Source: Zonotrichia leucophrys gambelii
Taxonomy: Eukaryota > Chordata > Aves > Passeriformes > Passerellidae
DNA length: 64,000 nucleotides
Assembly: GCF_028769735.1 (NCBI RefSeq)
Contig: NC_088179.1
Location: 11,623,950-11,687,949, forward strand
Reading direction: 5' to 3'
The translations under genes and the position numbers were made by a program. This document shows, piece after piece, positions 63,501 through 64,000 of this stretch. Below the pieces are notes generated by a model. The model saw nothing but the letters and a program-made list of their open reading frames with translations. It did not search any database and had not been told where the DNA came from. Numbering within the stretch: position 1 is the first letter of the stretch; the number at the start of each line of letters is the position of its first letter.

Positions 63501-64000
63501 TAGTTTACTTTTTTTATTGTTTAACTAATTTCTCAAGATGAATTATCTGTCACTTTCCAAAACAAAAAATAACTGACAAACCTGTAGCACTTTTCTTTGT
63601 GGCTCTGCAGGTACTTGAGCTGGTGCACAGGGTGAATGACAAGCCACAGGCTTTTTATTGAGCTGGTTGGTCACATCTCTCCACTGTTCTTAACTTTACT
63701 CAAACACTAGTAATTGGTTGCAAAGGCATTATTGTTTCTTGCCCAAGTCGCTCTAATTTGAACCAATTAAAATATAATTACACTATTTTATGCTTAATTA
63801 GACTCTCAAGTAGCTTCTTCAGGCTAAAGTTATTCCCCTGGCTCTGTATTTTGAGATCTCTTTTGTCTCCAGTGGAAGACTCAGGCTAAATAAGAGGACC
63901 TCTAAACTCGAGAAGTGCTGATACTTTTAAGTTCATTAAATTGCTCTTCAGTAACTTTGCTATGCATAGTTCATTTCTTCCAGAACATTGGAACAAGAAC

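Larger units (their letters stand above)
54901..64000. other. Unique non-coding stretch
   Basis: No recognisable gene. A 131-codon plus-strand frame (54868-55263) has a hydrophobic, Tyr-rich middle that comes partly from the ATT microsatellite and looks incidental. GC-richer patches at 58580-58960 and 60600-60960 carry overlapping frames. AT-rich DNA dominates 55460-57480 and 61020-62640. A strong minus-strand donor-like sequence at 58590 lacks a convincing acceptor. Confidence 0.6.

Overview
The window looks like non-coding DNA from a vertebrate nuclear genome, most likely a bird or another sauropsid. It is AT-rich and CpG-poor, the open frames are short, and there are no bacterial-style gene arrays. 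The one dispersed repeat I recognise firmly is a CR1 LINE 3' end (about 49567-49774), the family typical of birds and reptiles. I see no L1 or Alu-type sequence. The bird call is an inference from one diagnostic repeat and the overall texture.

No complete gene can be called. The longest open frames (130-158 codons) lie in GC-richer patches where chance frames run long, often with competing frames on both strands, and none resembles a family I know. A by-eye search for splice-flanked open frames gave five possible internal exons: 6832-6910 (+), 7642-7738 (-), 19144-19251 (+), 32364-32526 (+) and 45117-45206 (-). They lie on both strands and their phases do not form one chain, so at most some are real. 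The best two are 32364-32526 (+) and 45117-45206 (-). If neither holds, the window is intron or gene desert.

Layout. 1-27000: unique AT-rich DNA with homopolymers, a 15-bp direct repeat around a poly(T) tract (6575-6624), and a long A/C-rich tract followed by a T/G-rich tract (16771-17070). 27390-27760: a GC-richer patch with an inverted AGGTCA pair, a 28-bp duplication and a short telomere-like sequence. 32900-33440: a GC-richer block resembling a solitary retroviral LTR, which shares a promoter-like motif order with 54813-54900. 37081-37560 and 44940-45360: AT-rich blocks that could be conserved non-coding elements; the second holds the minus-strand exon candidate. 49567-49774: CR1. 51249-51286: a perfect 16-bp-arm inverted repeat. 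The rest is unique sequence with simple repeats.

I found no novel system, CRISPR array, operon, rRNA or tRNA. Coordinates come from direct reading. Statements on conservation, transcription and family membership beyond CR1 are inferences that need alignment or RNA data.
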